The position numbers and the translations under genes are program-made. Source: Rhodospirillales bacterium (GTDB taxonomy: Bacteria > Pseudomonadota > Alphaproteobacteria > Kiloniellales > JACOMY01). From it: a DNA stretch of 64,000 nt. The stretch spans positions 24,990 through 88,989 of the forward strand of contig JACOMY010000007.1 in NCBI GenBank assembly GCA_014324045.1, read 5' to 3'. The notes below the pieces were generated by a model. That model was not told where the DNA came from and searched no databases. It was given only the letters and a program-made list of their open reading frames with translations. Of the stretch, positions 24,740-33,738 are shown in pieces. Numbering within the stretch: position 1 is the first letter of the stretch; every line of letters begins with the position of its first letter.

Positions 24740-24838
24740 CTAGCAACCGATCTGCATGTAGTAGAGGATGCGGGCCCGTACGAAAGCCGCGTCCCCGTCT
24801 TCGCCGTAGGCTGCGCCGGTCTCCTCCGTCAGTCTCAT
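24740..24838 (-). CDS. Small ORF of 32 codons overlapping the end of the dehydrogenase gene
   Basis: The ATG overlaps the TGA of the large dehydrogenase gene as ATGA. The product MRLTEETGAAYGEDGDAAFV... ends IGC and is followed 19 bases later by the 52-codon ORF. No family is recognised. The overlap is the main evidence for expression. Confidence 0.35.
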   Translation of the reverse strand: MRLTEETGAAYGEDGDAAFVRARILYYMQIGC

Positions 24839-27246
24839 CCGCGCATGGCCTGTCCCTGCGGATCGTAGGGCGAGGGCGCGACCACCCTGGCCTTGCGCTC
24901 GACGCCAACCACGTGGGTCGAGAGCGCCGTGCCGGGCTCGGTCAGATCCGGTTCGATCAGAACCATGGCCAGAGAGCGCTGCAGACGATGGCCGTAGCCG
25001 CCGGAGGTGACGTAGCCCACCTTGCGGCCCTCGGACCAAACCGGCTCGTAGCCGCTGGCGTCGGCATCCTCGGCCTCGATCTCGATGGTGGCCTGGACCA
25101 GCCGCGGCGGCGGCCCGTTGCGTTCGGCCAAGGCTGCCTCGCGGCCGATGAAGCCGTCCTTATCCCACGCGATCCAGCGGTCCATGGCGGTCATACGCGG
25201 CGTGTACTCCTGGCGGAATTCGGTCGACCAGATGCCGAAGCTCTTCTCCAGGCGCAGGCTCAGCAACGCATTGTAGCCAACCTCCTTCAGTCCCAGAGAG
25301 GCTCCGGCCTCCAGCAAGGTCTTGCGCAGGACGGCATGCTCGGCGGCCGAGCAGTTGATCTCGTAACCGAGCTCGCCGGTGACCGAAAGCCGTGCCGCCT
25401 GCGTCCGGATCAGGCCGACGTCGAGGCTCCGGCAGGACATGAAGGGCAAGGCCTTGCGGCCGATGTCCTCATGCGTCGCCGCGGCCAGTACGTCGCGCGC
25501 CCTGGGACCGGTGACGGCGAAGCCGACAGTCGCGTCGGAGATGTCGCGCAGCGTGACGCCCTCCGCGCCATGGTCGTCGAACCAGCGCATGTGCCAGGCG
25601 CGCAGATAGTAGGAGCCCATGATCCAATAGCGGCCGCCGCCCCAGTTGAAGAGCGTCAGGTCGCCCTTCAGCTTGCCCTTTGGAGAGAGCATGACGGCGA
25701 GCCTGGCGCGCCCCGGCTTCGGCAGCTCGCTGGCAAAGAGGCGGTCCAGCCAAGCCTCGGCCTTGGGTCCGGTGACCTCGTAGCGTGAGAAACCGGAGAT
25801 ATCGAGCAGACCGGCTGCCTCGCGGATGGCCTTGCACTCGCCGGCGACGATGTCGAAGGCGTTGGAGCGCTTTAGGGCCGGTGTCTCCTCGAAGCCCTCA
25901 GGGGCAAAGTAGAGCGGCACCTCTAGCCCCCAGGAACAGCCCCAGCGCGCCCCGGCGGCCGTCATGTCGGCATGGGCGGGCGCCGTCTTCAAGGGCCTGG
26001 CGGCCCAAAGCTGCTCGTTGGGATAGGTCATGACGAAACGGCGGGAATAGAACTGGCCTGTGGTCTGGCGAATGTATTCCCGGTTCGACTGGAAGCCGCC
26101 GTAGCGGGCGATGTCCATGCCGTAGACATCGGCCTCGGGCTCGCCGTGAATCATCCACTCGGCCAGCGACTTGCCGACGCCGCCGCCCTGCAGGAAGCCG
26201 GCCATGACCCCGCAGGCGACCCAGTAGTTCCGCTTGCCGGGCACCGGACCCGCCAAGGGGTTGCCGTCGGGGGAGAAGGTGAAGGCGCCGTTGACCCAGT
26301 TCTTGACGCCGGCCGTCTGTAGGCAGGGGTAGCGCTCGAAGCCCAGTTGCAGCTCTTCGGAGATGCGGTCGACGTCCTCTTGCAGGAGTTCGATTCCATA
26401 GTCCCAGGGTGCACCGTCGATCATCCAGTGCTTGTGTCGAATCTCGTAGATTCCCAGCAACATGCCCTTCTGATCCTGGCGCATGTAGGTGAAGCCCTCC
26501 AGATCGACGCAGAGCGGCAGTTCGCGGTCCAGAGTCTCAACCTCCGCAATCGTGTCGGTCAGGAGATAGTGATGCTCCAACGGCGAGACCGGCAGTTCGA
26601 TGCCGGCCATGCGGCCTACCTGCTTGGCCCAAAGACCGGCGGCGTTCACCACATGCTCGGCAACGATCTCGCCCTTCTCGGTCACCAGACGCCAGCCCTC
26701 GGGGTGGGAATGCAGATCGAGCACCCGGTTGTGCTCGATCACCTCGGCGCCGCGCAGGCGTGCCGCCTTGGCGTAGGCATGCACCGTGCCAGTAGTGTCG
26801 ACATAGCCCTCGCGCTCGGCCCAGAGACCGCCGACGATCCCATGGGTGGAGAGCACCGGGCAGAGTTCGCCCGCCTCTTCCGGAGTCACCAGGCGCACGT
26901 CCTCGATGCCCATGGTCTGGAACACACGGTAGGCCGACTGCAGCCACTCCCAACGCGCTTCCGTGCCGGCCAAGGTCAGGCCGCCGGTCATGTGCAGGCC
27001 GATGTCCTGCTCGCTCTCCTCGCCGATCTGGCCCAAAAGATCGATGGTGTAAGACTGCAGCGCAGCGATGTTGGGATCGGCGTTCAGCGCATGCACGCCG
27101 CCGGCCGCATGCCACGAGGACCCCGCCGTCAGGACCGAACGCTCGACGATCGCTACGTCGGTCCAGCCGAACTTGGCCAAGTGATAGAGGACGGAGGCGC
27201 CAACGACGCCGCCGCCGATTACCACGACACGATAGTGCGATTTCAT
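24835..27246 (-). CDS. Dimethylglycine/sarcosine dehydrogenase-like protein (FAD-GcvT fusion)
   Basis: Begun at ATG 27246 (MKSHYRVVVIGGGVVGAS), behind GGGAG, this is 803 residues; the track's 57-residue upstream extension lacks family character. The N-terminal FAD domain has VIGGGVVGASVLYHLAKFG and GSSWHAAGG, with the His that carries covalent FAD in relatives. Residues from about 440 onward form the GcvT-like folate domain, ending in the TSGGYGHRLQRSLAM segment. It should demethylate dimethylglycine, sarcosine or a related amine and feed C1 units to folate. It leads a leftward operon with two micro-ORFs and a second FAD enzyme, and is divergent from the AraC gene of the formamidase locus. 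Confidence 0.86.
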   Translation of the reverse strand: MKSHYRVVVIGGGVVGASVLYHLAKFGWTDVAIVERSVLTAGSSWHAAGGVHALNADPNIAALQSYTIDLLGQIGEESEQDIGLHMTGGLTLAGTEARWEWLQSAYRVFQTMGIEDVRLVTPEEAGELCPVLSTHGIVGGLWAEREGYVDTTGTVHAYAKAARLRGAEVIEHNRVLDLHSHPEGWRLVTEKGEIVAEHVVNAAGLWAKQVGRMAGIELPVSPLEHHYLLTDTIAEVETLDRELPLCVDLEGFTYMRQDQKGMLLGIYEIRHKHWMIDGAPWDYGIELLQEDVDRISEELQLGFERYPCLQTAGVKNWVNGAFTFSPDGNPLAGPVPGKRNYWVACGVMAGFLQGGGVGKSLAEWMIHGEPEADVYGMDIARYGGFQSNREYIRQTTGQFYSRRFVMTYPNEQLWAARPLKTAPAHADMTAAGARWGCSWGLEVPLYFAPEGFEETPALKRSNAFDIVAGECKAIREAAGLLDISGFSRYEVTGPKAEAWLDRLFASELPKPGRARLAVMLSPKGKLKGDLTLFNWGGGRYWIMGSYYLRAWHMRWFDDHGAEGVTLRDISDATVGFAVTGPRARDVLAAATHEDIGRKALPFMSCRSLDVGLIRTQAARLSVTGELGYEINCSAAEHAVLRKTLLEAGASLGLKEVGYNALLSLRLEKSFGIWSTEFRQEYTPRMTAMDRWIAWDKDGFIGREAALAERNGPPPRLVQATIEIEAEDADASGYEPVWSEGRKVGYVTSGGYGHRLQRSLAMVLIEPDLTEPGTALSTHVVGVERKARVVAPSPYDPQGQAMRG

Positions 27247-27599
27247 GATTGTTAGGTCTCCCACTGCAAAGCTTGTTCCCGGATCCCAGGCCGCCGGAAA
27301 GATCGACCGCGGACATCGCCGACGGAGGTCTCGTCGATAAGACAAGATCGGTCTTAATGTTACATTCAGGATGGAACTCTGGACAGAGGTGCCGAAATGG
27401 TCAAATGCCTGCTGCACGCCTTGACCGGATTTCCCAACGACTTGAATCGCACGATCCCGATCGTCGCCTGCTTCGGCGATGCCGCGAAGGATTGATTATG
27501 GAAGGCTCCCAATCCGAAAGGGCTTGCGCTTTGCCGAGGACTATGAGTGACTCCTAGTGACTCCTGACGATGGATCCGCAACAGCGGAGGCGTCTATAG
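27247..27599. promoter_or_regulatory. Divergent control region between the dehydrogenase operon and the araC-formamidase locus
   Basis: The 353-base gap contains an inverted repeat TAAGAC-N7-GTCTTA at 27338-27356, about 90 bases upstream of the leftward gene, and a perfect tandem 10-bp direct repeat AGTGACTCCT at 27546-27565, about 35 bases before the AraC gene. Direct repeats of this size are common as AraC half-sites. GGAGG at 27586 is the ribosome site of the AraC gene. No convincing -10/-35 pair was found on either strand. Confidence 0.4.
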
Positions 27600-28616
27600 A
27601 TGGCACAAAAGTTTACCACGCTCGACAAACCTGCGGCAAAGCAGATTGCCTGGTGGCAAGAGGTGTTGAGCGAGGTTTACTACAATCTTGAGGTCTATAG
27701 CGACGGTCGCGACGGCTTGCGTGGGGAGATTCTGGAGTACGACCTGGACGGCCTCAGCCTTACCCGATTCAACAGCGACTGGCAGCGCGTCTTGCGCACC
27801 AGCCGACGCATCGCCGCAGACGACGACGATTATGTCGTCGTGGTCTTTCCGCGCAGCAAGCCCATGTTCTACAGTCAGTTGGGTCGCAGCGGGGTCCTCG
27901 ACCCCGGCGGCTATATCGTGGTCCATACCCGTGCGTTCTACGAGTTATCTTGTCCCGACGCCTTCGAGAACTTGACCGTAAAGATCCCTAGCGCGCGTGT
28001 CCGTCGGCACCTGCCCTTTATCGAGGATCATTGCGGCTGTGCCTACCCCAACGACCGCAAGATGGCGGCAATCGTCGTCAGTTTCGCCGATTGGCTGATA
28101 CAGCAGGTCGATCGGATGCCGGACAGCGTTCGCCGGGCAATGGGCGACCATTTGATCGAACTGACGATTGCCATGTTGATGGGGGAGAGCGGAGCCCCCG
28201 GCCCGCCGAAGAGCCAGGCCGCGTTGCAACTGCGCCGCCGCATCGAAGCCTTCGTTCGCGAACGGCTAGTCGATCCAGATCTCAGCGCACAATTCGTCGC
28301 CGACCGCTTTGGAATTTCGGTCAGCTATTTGCACCGCCTCTTCCGTCCATCCGGCACCTCCTTCTGGCAATGGATCTTAAGCAATCGTCTGCAGTTGGCC
28401 TACGAGAAGCTGACCCATCCGGGCGATAGCCACAGCACCGTTGCTCAGATCGCCTATTCTTGCGGTTTCTCGCACCAGGCGCATTTCTCCACCCTATTCC
28501 GGCGCCGATTCGCAACCACGCCGCGCAACGTCAGAAGCGCGGCACAGGATGCCGGCGGACAAAGAGCCTGGTTGTTCGGCAGTCCCGCCAACGATAGCGG
28601 CACGTCTGCCCCCTAA
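27600..28616 (+). CDS. AraC-family transcriptional regulator of the formamidase locus
   Basis: The 338-residue protein has an N-terminal sensor domain (about 1-215; VVVFPRSKPMFYSQLGRSGV) like the AraC-binding-like domain of FeaR-type regulators. Its C-terminal double helix-turn-helix reads SAQFVADRFGISVSYLHRLF and IAYSCGFSHQAHFSTLFRRR. It starts at ATG 27600 with GGAGG ten bases upstream. It precedes the formamidase genes on the same strand by 235 bases and is divergent from the amine-oxidising operon, so it may control either or both. The inducer is probably an amide or amine. Confidence 0.87.
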   Translation: MAQKFTTLDKPAAKQIAWWQEVLSEVYYNLEVYSDGRDGLRGEILEYDLDGLSLTRFNSDWQRVLRTSRRIAADDDDYVVVVFPRSKPMFYSQLGRSGVLDPGGYIVVHTRAFYELSCPDAFENLTVKIPSARVRRHLPFIEDHCGCAYPNDRKMAAIVVSFADWLIQQVDRMPDSVRRAMGDHLIELTIAMLMGESGAPGPPKSQAALQLRRRIEAFVRERLVDPDLSAQFVADRFGISVSYLHRLFRPSGTSFWQWILSNRLQLAYEKLTHPGDSHSTVAQIAYSCGFSHQAHFSTLFRRRFATTPRNVRSAAQDAGGQRAWLFGSPANDSGTSAP

Positions 28617-28638
28617 CTGCCCGCCCCGGACGTCTGCA

Positions 28639-28676
28639 GCCTTGCGAACGCGCCAAGGCCCAAACGCGCCAAGGCT
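28639..28676 (+). repeat. 13-bp direct repeat (16-bp period) with alternative hairpins before the formamidase operon
   Basis: AACGCGCCAAGGC occurs at 28647-28659 and again at 28663-28675. The preceding AGCCTTG at 28639 can pair with CAAGGC of the first copy or CAAGGCT of the second, so two mutually exclusive stems exist. It follows the AraC stop by about 20 bases. It could terminate araC transcription or be a pair of AraC sites upstream of the formamidase promoter. Confidence 0.4.
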
Positions 28677-28850
28677 GGGCGAGATGGTCCAACGCACACC
28701 GACCGCACACGACCCTTGCCGAGCTACCCGAAGGCGCCCGCAGGTTCACGATTGCAAAAATCTTAGTGCCCTTTCCTGAAAGACCGCTGCGGCCGCCCTG
28801 AAGTCTAATCGCTATGGATGGTAAGCGATTCCGCTGCAGGAGATCGGCCT

Positions 28851-29174
28851 ATGTACAAGATAAATCCGGACGACAAGCATCTGGCGGAGGAGTTCCGCCG
28901 CAACAGGATCGGCCTGCATAGCGCCGATCTGCAGAAGCTGTTGAACGTCTTCCGCGGCGCGCCAACGGAAGGGAAGTTCGTGTTGATCTGTACCAAGCCG
29001 CACGAGGAGTGGGTTCTGGCACAGCTGCCGAAGACCCGCGGCGGCAAGTTGCATATGCACCACAACCGGGTCTTCACCTCGATCGAAGAGGCCGAGTGGG
29101 AGGTCTTCAAGCTCCGCTGGAAACACTACACCGGCGAAGAGTTTGGAAGTCTGAGTCGGAGGCAGCACCAATGA
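28851..29174 (+). CDS. dmfA1: N,N-dimethylformamidase small (alpha) subunit
   Basis: The 107-residue protein begins at ATG 28851 behind AGGAGA. The stretch DLQKLLNVFRGAPTEGKFVL followed by HEEWVLAQL and FTSIEEAEWEVFKLRW matches the pattern of DmfA1 of Paracoccus/Alcaligenes dimethylformamidase, including the LQ..LN.FR..PT.GK and EEA..VF..R positions. It is shorter than the roughly 130-residue known subunit, lacking the N-terminal helix. It overlaps the large-subunit gene by ATGA, which supports an equimolar complex. Together they hydrolyse dimethylformamide or related amides. Confidence 0.78.
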   Translation: MYKINPDDKHLAEEFRRNRIGLHSADLQKLLNVFRGAPTEGKFVLICTKPHEEWVLAQLPKTRGGKLHMHHNRVFTSIEEAEWEVFKLRWKHYTGEEFGSLSRRQHQ

Positions 29175-31441
29175 AGAAGATTCTTGGCTACAGCAACCAG
29201 ATCAGCGTCTTCCCGGGCGAGCGGATTGCCTTCATGGTCTCCAGCGAAGAAGGGGCCGACTACGAGGCCTCGCTGGTCCGGATCCTTCACGGCGACACCT
29301 CACCCGAGGGGCCAGGACTGAAACTCGTGCCCGTGCCGGGTCCGATCGACGGCAGCTACAAGGGCCGCCGCCAAGAGCTTCTGGCCGGATCCTACGTGGC
29401 GATCCCCGACAGTCCGCTCTTCTCGGCCCTTGGGTCTTTTACCGTTCAGGCGATGATCTGGCCAACCACCCCGGACCGCGGCGCCCAATCTCTGATCGCC
29501 CGTTGGGACCAGGAAACCCGCGCCGGCTTTATCCTGGGTATCGATGTCAAGGGCTGCCTGTCGCTGACTCTGGGCGACGGCAGGGGCAAGGTCGAAGAGC
29601 TTAGCAGCGGCAAGAGGCTGATGGCACGCGAATGGTATTTCGTTGCCGCCAGCTACGACGCCGAGAAGGGCGAAGTGCGCCTGGTGCAGGATCCGAGCGT
29701 CGACCACGCCATGACCGACGATGCCGCCGAGGCGATCCATAAGGTCACCGGCAATTTGGGCGATGCCAAGCGTCCGTTGTTAATGGCCGCTCACTTCGAG
29801 GAAAAACTTCGATCGAAGATCCGCACTGGCAATCACTATAACGGCAAGATTGACAGCCCCGCCTTAGCGGCTGGCGTTCTTGACCGGGCGCAAAGGGAGC
29901 GGCTGCTGGTCGGCAAGGCCTCGCCGATGGAGATGGCGCAGGTCGTGGGCCGCTGGGACTTCTCGGTAGAGATCGCCAGCGACCGGATCTACGATACAAC
30001 GGAAAACCGCCTGCATGGCAAAATCGTCAACATGCCAGCCCGCGCCATGAAGGGCTACAACTGGAGCGGCGACGAACTCTGTTGGCGCCATGCACCGGAT
30101 GAGTACGGCGCTATCCACTTCCACGACGACGACGTCTACGACGCCGCTTGGGACGAAGATTTCGTGCTGACCGTGCCGGAAAACCTAAAAAGTGGCCTCT
30201 ATGCCGTTCGGGTAGGCTACGGCAACGAAGAAGACTATATGCCCTTCGTCGTCAAGGCGAGGAAAGGCAGCGGCAAGGGCAAGGCAGTCTTCCTGATAGC
30301 GACCGGCAGCTACATGGCTTACGCCAACGAGCACTTGCCGACCGACGCTCCCTTGGCGCAGTTGCTGGCCGGCCGGATCCCGGTGCTCTATCCGCACGAC
30401 GTGTTCCTGCAAGAGAACCGGAACTACGGTTCCTCTTGTTACGATACTCATTCCGACGGCAGCGGAGTCTGCTATTCCTCCAGACTGCGGCCGATCTTGA
30501 ACATGCGGCCAAATTACCAGTCCTGGATTGGCGGCGACGGCTCGTCTCTTTGGCAATTCAATGCCGACACCCACATCATCGACTGGCTGGACGCCAAGGG
30601 TTTCGACTGCGACTTCGTTACCGACGAAGATCTGCATTACCACGGCCTAGCGGCGATCGAAGACTATGCCGTCGTGATCACCGGCTCTCACCCCGAGTAT
30701 CATTCGCGGCAGATGTGGGACGCCATGGAGGCCTTCAAGCAGAAGGGCGGACGCTTGATGTACCTGGGTGCTAACGGCTGGTACTGGCGGATCGCCTATC
30801 ACCAGACCTGCCCCGGCATCCTGGAGGTCCGCCGCGCCGAAGACGGCACCCGTGCCTGGGCTGCCGAGCCCGGCGAATACTACCATTCTTTCACCGGAGA
30901 ATATGGCGGTCTCTGGCGACGCAACGGCCGGCCGACGCAGATGATGGCCGGTACGGGTTTTACCGCGCAGGGCTTCGACGTTTCATCCTACTACCGCCGC
31001 CAGCCCGACGCCGACAACCCGCGCGCCGCCTTCATCATGGAGGGAGTCGAGGATGAGATCATCGGCGACTTCGGGCTGATAGGCGGCGGTGCCGCCGGTC
31101 TGGAGTTGGACCGCGCCGACCGCCTGCTGGGCACGCCGCCGAACTGCCTGGTGCTGGCATCCTCGGAAAACCACACCGACATCTATCTGGTGGTCTGCGA
31201 AGAGATCCTGATCAACTATCCGGGCCAAGGCGGCCAAGAGAATCCCCTGGTGCGCGCCGATATGGTCTTCTACGAAACGGCCTCCGGCGGTGCGGTCTTC
31301 TCGACCAGTTCGATCGCCTGGGGCGGATCACTTTCACACAACAATTACGACAACAACTGCTCGCGGATTACTGAGAACGTACTCAGGCGTTTCTTGGACA
31401 CGACATCCTTCGAAACGGCCTGCCGAGGCAAAAGAGACTAA
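29171..31441 (+). CDS. dmfA2: N,N-dimethylformamidase large (beta) subunit
   Basis: Starting at ATG 29171 (MKKILGYSNQISVFPGERI), overlapping the small subunit by ATGA, this is 756 residues, close to the known enzyme (about 760). Residues 75-240 form a LamG/concanavalin-like domain (FTVQAMIWPTT); the rest is the family-specific catalytic region with SCYDTHSDGSGVCYSSRLRP and VVITGSHPEYHSRQ. The Paracoccus enzyme uses a mononuclear iron held by two Tyr and one Glu; Tyr384 or 381, Tyr424 and Glu509 here have comparable spacing and are likely equivalents. It hydrolyses formamides to an amine and formate in the cytoplasm. The true substrate could be another small amide. Confidence 0.85.
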   Translation: MKKILGYSNQISVFPGERIAFMVSSEEGADYEASLVRILHGDTSPEGPGLKLVPVPGPIDGSYKGRRQELLAGSYVAIPDSPLFSALGSFTVQAMIWPTTPDRGAQSLIARWDQETRAGFILGIDVKGCLSLTLGDGRGKVEELSSGKRLMAREWYFVAASYDAEKGEVRLVQDPSVDHAMTDDAAEAIHKVTGNLGDAKRPLLMAAHFEEKLRSKIRTGNHYNGKIDSPALAAGVLDRAQRERLLVGKASPMEMAQVVGRWDFSVEIASDRIYDTTENRLHGKIVNMPARAMKGYNWSGDELCWRHAPDEYGAIHFHDDDVYDAAWDEDFVLTVPENLKSGLYAVRVGYGNEEDYMPFVVKARKGSGKGKAVFLIATGSYMAYANEHLPTDAPLAQLLAGRIPVLYPHDVFLQENRNYGSSCYDTHSDGSGVCYSSRLRPILNMRPNYQSWIGGDGSSLWQFNADTHIIDWLDAKGFDCDFVTDEDLHYHGLAAIEDYAVVITGSHPEYHSRQMWDAMEAFKQKGGRLMYLGANGWYWRIAYHQTCPGILEVRRAEDGTRAWAAEPGEYYHSFTGEYGGLWRRNGRPTQMMAGTGFTAQGFDVSSYYRRQPDADNPRAAFIMEGVEDEIIGDFGLIGGGAAGLELDRADRLLGTPPNCLVLASSENHTDIYLVVCEEILINYPGQGGQENPLVRADMVFYETASGGAVFSTSSIAWGGSLSHNNYDNNCSRITENVLRRFLDTTSFETACRGKRD

Positions 31442-31465
31442 CATAGCGAAGGGAGACATGACACA

Positions 31466-32818
31466 ATGCGCAAAGAAACCAAAGGGGCGCCGACGCTCCA
31501 GCCGAAGCCCGGGACGCCGCGGGCCAGCCGCCGAAACTTCCTAGCCGGCGGCAGCGCCATCGGCTTGGGTGCCGCCGCCCTGCTGTCCGGTATGAACCGC
31601 GAGGCCAAGGCCCAGTCCGGTGATCCCATCCCGATCGGATCCGCCCTACCGATGAGCGGTGTCGCCGCCGCCGACGGCATCGAGTTCAAGCGCGGCCTGG
31701 ATATGGCGGTGAGCGAGATCAACCAGGCCGGCGGCATCCTGGGCCGGCCCATCGAGCTCCACACCGAAGACACCAAGGAGATGGGGGCGGAACTGACCAG
31801 CCAGGCCATCCAGCGTCTGATCGATCTGAACGAGGTCCATGCGGTCATCAACGGCTATAATCTTGGCACCACCTCGATCGAGATGGACGTGGTCGCAGAG
31901 AATGACATCATCCTGGTGCACTACAACACCGCGATCACCGCTGTGCAGAAGTTCATGACTGATCCGGATCTTTACTACGGTTCCTTCATGGGCGATCCGC
32001 CGGAGTACTACTACGGGCCAGGCTTCCTGCTGTTCCTGTCCAGCCTGATCGAGCAAGGTTTCTGGGCACCGCCGAACCGCAAATTGGCGCTGATCCCCTC
32101 GGCCAACGAGTACTCCATCATCATCGCCAACGCGATCCGCGACCAGGCCGCTGACTACGGCTTCGAAATCTCCCTCTACGAGACCGTGCCCTACCCCAAC
32201 AATCAATGGGGTCCGATCATCGCCAGGCTGCAGCAGGATCCGCCGGCGGCAATCGCTATCACTCACTTCCTGCCGCAGGATCTGGCCCAGTTCATGCAGC
32301 AGTTCGTGCCGAACCCGACGCCCAGCCTGGTCTACATGCAGTACGGACCTTCGCTACCGGCCTTCCGCGAGATCGGCGGCGAGGCGGTGAACGGCGTCAT
32401 CTATTCCACCGTCATCGGCGCCATTCCCGACGAGTTCGGTTTGCCTTACCGCGAGAAGTATGCGGAGCTCTACGGCAAGGAGGCAGCCTTCAATATCGGC
32501 TCGCAGACCTATGACGGCATGTGGCACTACGCGCTGGGTGCGGCGATCGCAGGCGGCACTGGCGCGCCCTTCGAAGGGGAGCAGAATCGGAAGGTCGCCG
32601 CGGCCATGCGCAAGCTGATCTACCGCGGCATGAACGGTACCTGCCGCTTCGACATCGAGGGGCAGTACGCCTATTGCTATCCCACGCAGGTCAAGGACCC
32701 TTCGCTGGGCATGCCGCATCAGTTCCTGCAGCATCAGGACTATCGCGAGCAACCGCTGCTGATCGCCCCGCCGCTCTACGCGGTCGCACCCTTCACGATG
32801 CCGCCCTGGATCGAGTAA
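31466..32818 (+). CDS. Periplasmic amide/branched-chain-type substrate-binding protein, FmdD-like, Tat-exported
   Basis: The 450-residue protein carries a twin-arginine signal (ASRRNFLAGGSAIGLGAAAL) and a type I periplasmic binding fold beginning PIPIGSALPMSGVAAADGIE. It is of the Leu/Ile/Val, urea and short-chain-amide class. It follows the formamidase genes by 24 bases, and is followed by two ATPases and two permeases of the same class. The arrangement parallels fmdDEF-type amide importers of methylotrophs. I infer that it captures formamide-type substrates for the formamidase. ATG follows GGGAG. Confidence 0.87.
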   Translation: MRKETKGAPTLQPKPGTPRASRRNFLAGGSAIGLGAAALLSGMNREAKAQSGDPIPIGSALPMSGVAAADGIEFKRGLDMAVSEINQAGGILGRPIELHTEDTKEMGAELTSQAIQRLIDLNEVHAVINGYNLGTTSIEMDVVAENDIILVHYNTAITAVQKFMTDPDLYYGSFMGDPPEYYYGPGFLLFLSSLIEQGFWAPPNRKLALIPSANEYSIIIANAIRDQAADYGFEISLYETVPYPNNQWGPIIARLQQDPPAAIAITHFLPQDLAQFMQQFVPNPTPSLVYMQYGPSLPAFREIGGEAVNGVIYSTVIGAIPDEFGLPYREKYAELYGKEAAFNIGSQTYDGMWHYALGAAIAGGTGAPFEGEQNRKVAAAMRKLIYRGMNGTCRFDIEGQYAYCYPTQVKDPSLGMPHQFLQHQDYREQPLLIAPPLYAVAPFTMPPWIE

Positions 32819-32940
32819 CGGCACCCATGACCTTGCCGTCCGCGCGAGCCCCTGCGCGCGGGATGGCAGGAGCGGAAGGCCGTGGAGGAAGATCCCTCCG
32901 CTCCCGGTAGTTGCCGAAGCAAGAGGAGAGAGGCTGGATT

Positions 32941-33738
32941 GTGAGCCTGCTGGTCTGCGAGACGGTCACCAAGCGCTTCGGTGCGCTTGCCGCCGTCGAG
33001 GGCTTGAGCTTCGAGGTGGCGCCCGGCCAGGTGCTCGGTATCGGCGGCCCCAACGGTGCCGGCAAGACCACGCTCTTCGACGTGGTATCGGGCCTGCAAC
33101 CGGTGACCTCCGGCCGCGTGGTGCTGGACGGCATCGACATCACCAAGGCCACCGCGGACCGTATCTGCCATCTGGGACTTGCCCGTACCTTCCAACTGAA
33201 CGCCGGCTTCGATTCCATGTCGGGCCGCGAGAACGTGCAGGTGGCCGCCTACTTCGGGCGGCGCAATCGCCTCTTTCCCGGCCTCAGGCTGGGTCGCGAA
33301 GCCATTCGGTGCACCGAAGAAGCGCTGGAACTGGTCGGCATGCGCGAGCGCGCCGAGACCCCTGTCGAGGGCGCGCCGGTCCTGGACCGCAAGCTCTTGA
33401 TGATCGCCGGCGCGCTGGTCACGGATCCCAAGATCCTGCTGATGGATGAGCCGGTCGGTGGCCTTACTGCCAGCGAGATCGACGAGGTCGAGAGCGTGGT
33501 CGCCCGCGTGGTTCGGGAAAAACAGCTGACCGTCGTCCTGATCGAACATGTCATGCGTTTTCTGATGCGCCTCTCGGACCGCGTCATGATCATGCACCAC
33601 GGCGCCAAGCTGTTCGAGGGCCTGCCGCGCGAAGTCTCCGAAGATCCGGAGGTGATCGAGGTCTACCTCGGCAAGAGCGCCAAGGCGCGCAAGGACAGCT
33701 GGTTCGGGGAGAAGACCGTGGCGAAGACGCAGACATGA
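32941..33738 (+). CDS. LivG-like ABC ATPase with a degenerate signature motif
   Basis: Translation starts at GTG 32941 behind GGAGAGAGG, giving 265 residues. Walker A is GGPNGAGKTTLFDVV, the Q-loop is ARTFQLNAGF, Walker B is ILLMDEPVGGL and the switch His is in VVLIEHVMRF. Where LivG proteins have LSYGQQ/LSGGQ, this one reads EGAPVLDRKLLMIAGAL, so the ABC signature is not conserved. With an intact partner ATPase this would make one of the two nucleotide sites unusual. It overlaps the next gene by ATGA. Confidence 0.85.
   Translation: MSLLVCETVTKRFGALAAVEGLSFEVAPGQVLGIGGPNGAGKTTLFDVVSGLQPVTSGRVVLDGIDITKATADRICHLGLARTFQLNAGFDSMSGRENVQVAAYFGRRNRLFPGLRLGREAIRCTEEALELVGMRERAETPVEGAPVLDRKLLMIAGALVTDPKILLMDEPVGGLTASEIDEVESVVARVVREKQLTVVLIEHVMRFLMRLSDRVMIMHHGAKLFEGLPREVSEDPEVIEVYLGKSAKARKDSWFGEKTVAKTQT

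Noticed and set aside
27247-27599. Possible glycine or SAM riboswitch before the dehydrogenase operon
   Set aside because: No conserved core of either class could be found; only short repeats are present.
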